From the NCBI GenBank assembly GCA_003538495.1, contig DPSD01000340.1, positions 1-6,683 on the forward strand: a DNA stretch of 6,683 bases, written 5' to 3'. This DNA is from Accumulibacter sp. Lineage in GTDB: Bacteria > Pseudomonadota > Gammaproteobacteria > Burkholderiales > Rhodocyclaceae. Every line of letters begins with the position of its first letter. Positions within the stretch are counted from its first letter, which is position 1. Of the stretch, positions 5,455-6,683 are shown one piece after another. Under the pieces are notes generated by a model. It was not told the DNA's origin, made no database searches, and saw nothing but the letters and a program-made list of their open reading frames with translations. The position numbers and the translations under genes were made by a program.

Positions 5455-6683
5455 TCAGGCCAGCAATTGGCCGTGTTCGCGCGAGTCGTGGAAGGCGACC
5501 CGCGGCCACTTCTCGCTGGTCACTTCAAGGTTGTAGCGCGTGCTCGCCAGGTACACCGGGTTGCCATCAACGTCTTTGGCCATGCGGTGCATTTGCTCGC
5601 GCTCGAAACCGCGCCGGGTGGTGTCATCTGGAAACGTCAGCCAGCGCGCGGTGTAGATGTCCGCCGACTCGAAGATCGCATCGACCTTGTATTCGGTCTG
5701 CAGGCGCTGCGCGACAACCTCGAATTGCAGCGTGCCGACCGCGCCGAGCAGCAGCGCGCCGCTGCCCAGATTCTCGAAGACCTGGATCGCGCCCTCTTCG
5801 CCAAGCTCCTGCAGGCCCTTCTGCAGCTGCTTGCTCTTCAGCGGGTCGCGCAGCCGAGCCACCCGGAACAGCTCCGGCGAGAAGTAGGGAATGCCCTTGA
5901 AGGCCAGCGTTTCACCTTCGCTCAGGCAGTCGCCGATGTGCAGGTTGCCGTGGTTGTGGATGCCGATGATGTCGCCGGCCACCGCGTCCTCCATCAGCAG
6001 GCGCTCGTTGGCCATGAAGGTCAGCACGTTGGCCAGCTTGATCTCGCGATCGAGACGCACGTGCCTGACTTTCATTCCCGGGCTGTAGCGGCCCGAGCAG
6101 ACGCGAAAGAACGCGATCCGGTCGCGGTGCTTGGGGTCCATGTTGGCCTGGATCTTGAACACGAAACCGGTGAATGCCTTTTCGCCGGGCTGAATCAGGC
6201 GCGTGCCGCCGTCGCGTTCCTGCGGCTGCGGTGCCCAGTCGAGCAGCGCCTGCAGGATTTCCTGAACGCCGAAGTTGTTGATTGCCGAGCCGAAGAATAC
6301 CGGCGATTGGCGGCCAGCGAGAAAGCCGACCAGATCGAACGGGCCACTGGCGCCCTGGATCAGGTCGACATCCTCGCGCAACTTGCCGACCTCGCCGGGA
6401 AATTGCGCGTCGAGCAGCGGGTTGTCCAGACCGTCGAGCCGCTCCGATTCACTGCGCCGCTCCTGGCCGGCGGCGAAGTGCAGCAGGCGATCGTCGAGCA
6501 GGTGATAGACGCCGCGAAAGGTCTTGCCCATGCCGATCGGCCAGGTGATTGGCGCGCACTCGATGCCCAGCACCGACTCGATTTCCTCGAGCAGCTCGAA
6601 GGGCTCGCGGACCTCGCGGTCGAGCTTGTTGACGAAGGTGATGATCGGCGTGTTGCGCATCCGGCAGACGTTGAGCAGCTTGA
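5455..6683 (-). CDS. prfC: Peptide chain release factor 3 (RF3), 5' end cut by the window
   Basis: RF3 is a cytoplasmic translational GTPase that removes RF1/RF2 from the ribosome after peptide release. About 409 C-terminal residues of roughly 530 are visible. The frame continues through the right edge (KLLNVCRMRNTP), so the P-loop and switch regions lie outside. The G4 motif NKLD is at 6619-6630, followed by the RF3-specific CAPITWPIGMGK and YHLLDD. FFGSAINNFGVQEIL supplies the G5 region. The second domain carries FVFKIQANMDPKHRDR and LTFMANER, and then GIHNHGNLHIGD. The C-terminal domain has GIPYFSPELFR and DPLKSKQLQKGLQEL, plus GAVGTLQFEVV and ARWLTF. All are in the order expected for RF3 rather than EF-G. 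It ends at a TGA (5455-5457), 144 bp before yceH on the same strand, so cotranscription is plausible. Nothing in the visible part is damaged. Confidence 0.97.
   Translation of the reverse strand, partial: KLLNVCRMRNTPIITFVNKLDREVREPFELLEEIESVLGIECAPITWPIGMGKTFRGVYHLLDDRLLHFAAGQERRSESERLDGLDNPLLDAQFPGEVGKLREDVDLIQGASGPFDLVGFLAGRQSPVFFGSAINNFGVQEILQALLDWAPQPQERDGGTRLIQPGEKAFTGFVFKIQANMDPKHRDRIAFFRVCSGRYSPGMKVRHVRLDREIKLANVLTFMANERLLMEDAVAGDIIGIHNHGNLHIGDCLSEGETLAFKGIPYFSPELFRVARLRDPLKSKQLQKGLQELGEEGAIQVFENLGSGALLLGAVGTLQFEVVAQRLQTEYKVDAIFESADIYTARWLTFPDDTTRRGFEREQMHRMAKDVDGNPVYLASTRYNLEVTSEKWPRVAFHDSREHGQLLA

Overview
The window looks like core chromosome from a GC-rich betaproteobacterium, probably near the Rhodocyclales. 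This is inferred from high G+C, strong GC3 codon use, the closeness of the Nuo and RF3 proteins to betaproteobacterial forms as I remember them, and a NUDIX hydrolase gene placed directly after nuoN. No phage, transposon, CRISPR, rRNA or tRNA was seen.

Layout. The plus strand (1-3586) carries the 3' part of the complex I operon: nuoM (cut by the left edge), nuoN, an intrinsic terminator-like hairpin, and an ADP-ribose pyrophosphatase-type NUDIX gene. The minus strand (6683 down to 3599) carries, in transcription order, prfC (release factor RF3, 5' end outside the window), a 144-bp gap, yceH (DUF480), a 287-bp gap, and a secreted diheme cytochrome c of the c4 type. The two blocks converge, with only 12 bp between the NUDIX and cytochrome stop codons.

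How the genes fit together. NuoM and NuoN are two of the antiporter-like, proton-translocating membrane subunits of NADH:quinone oxidoreductase. The NUDIX enzyme probably clears ADP-ribose, a breakdown product of NAD, so it has a metabolic link to the NADH enzyme. The diheme cytochrome would carry electrons in the periplasm toward a terminal oxidase or reductase. prfC and yceH are unrelated housekeeping genes.

Most of the window is ordinary. The part most worth a second look is the prfC-yceH gap. It holds a 37-codon open frame whose TAA overlaps the yceH ATG (TAATG), and two mutually exclusive GC-rich hairpins over that frame's start codon. A second oddity is a coding-like frame without a start codon just upstream of, and overlapping, the cytochrome gene. 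Neither amounts to a demonstrated new system.
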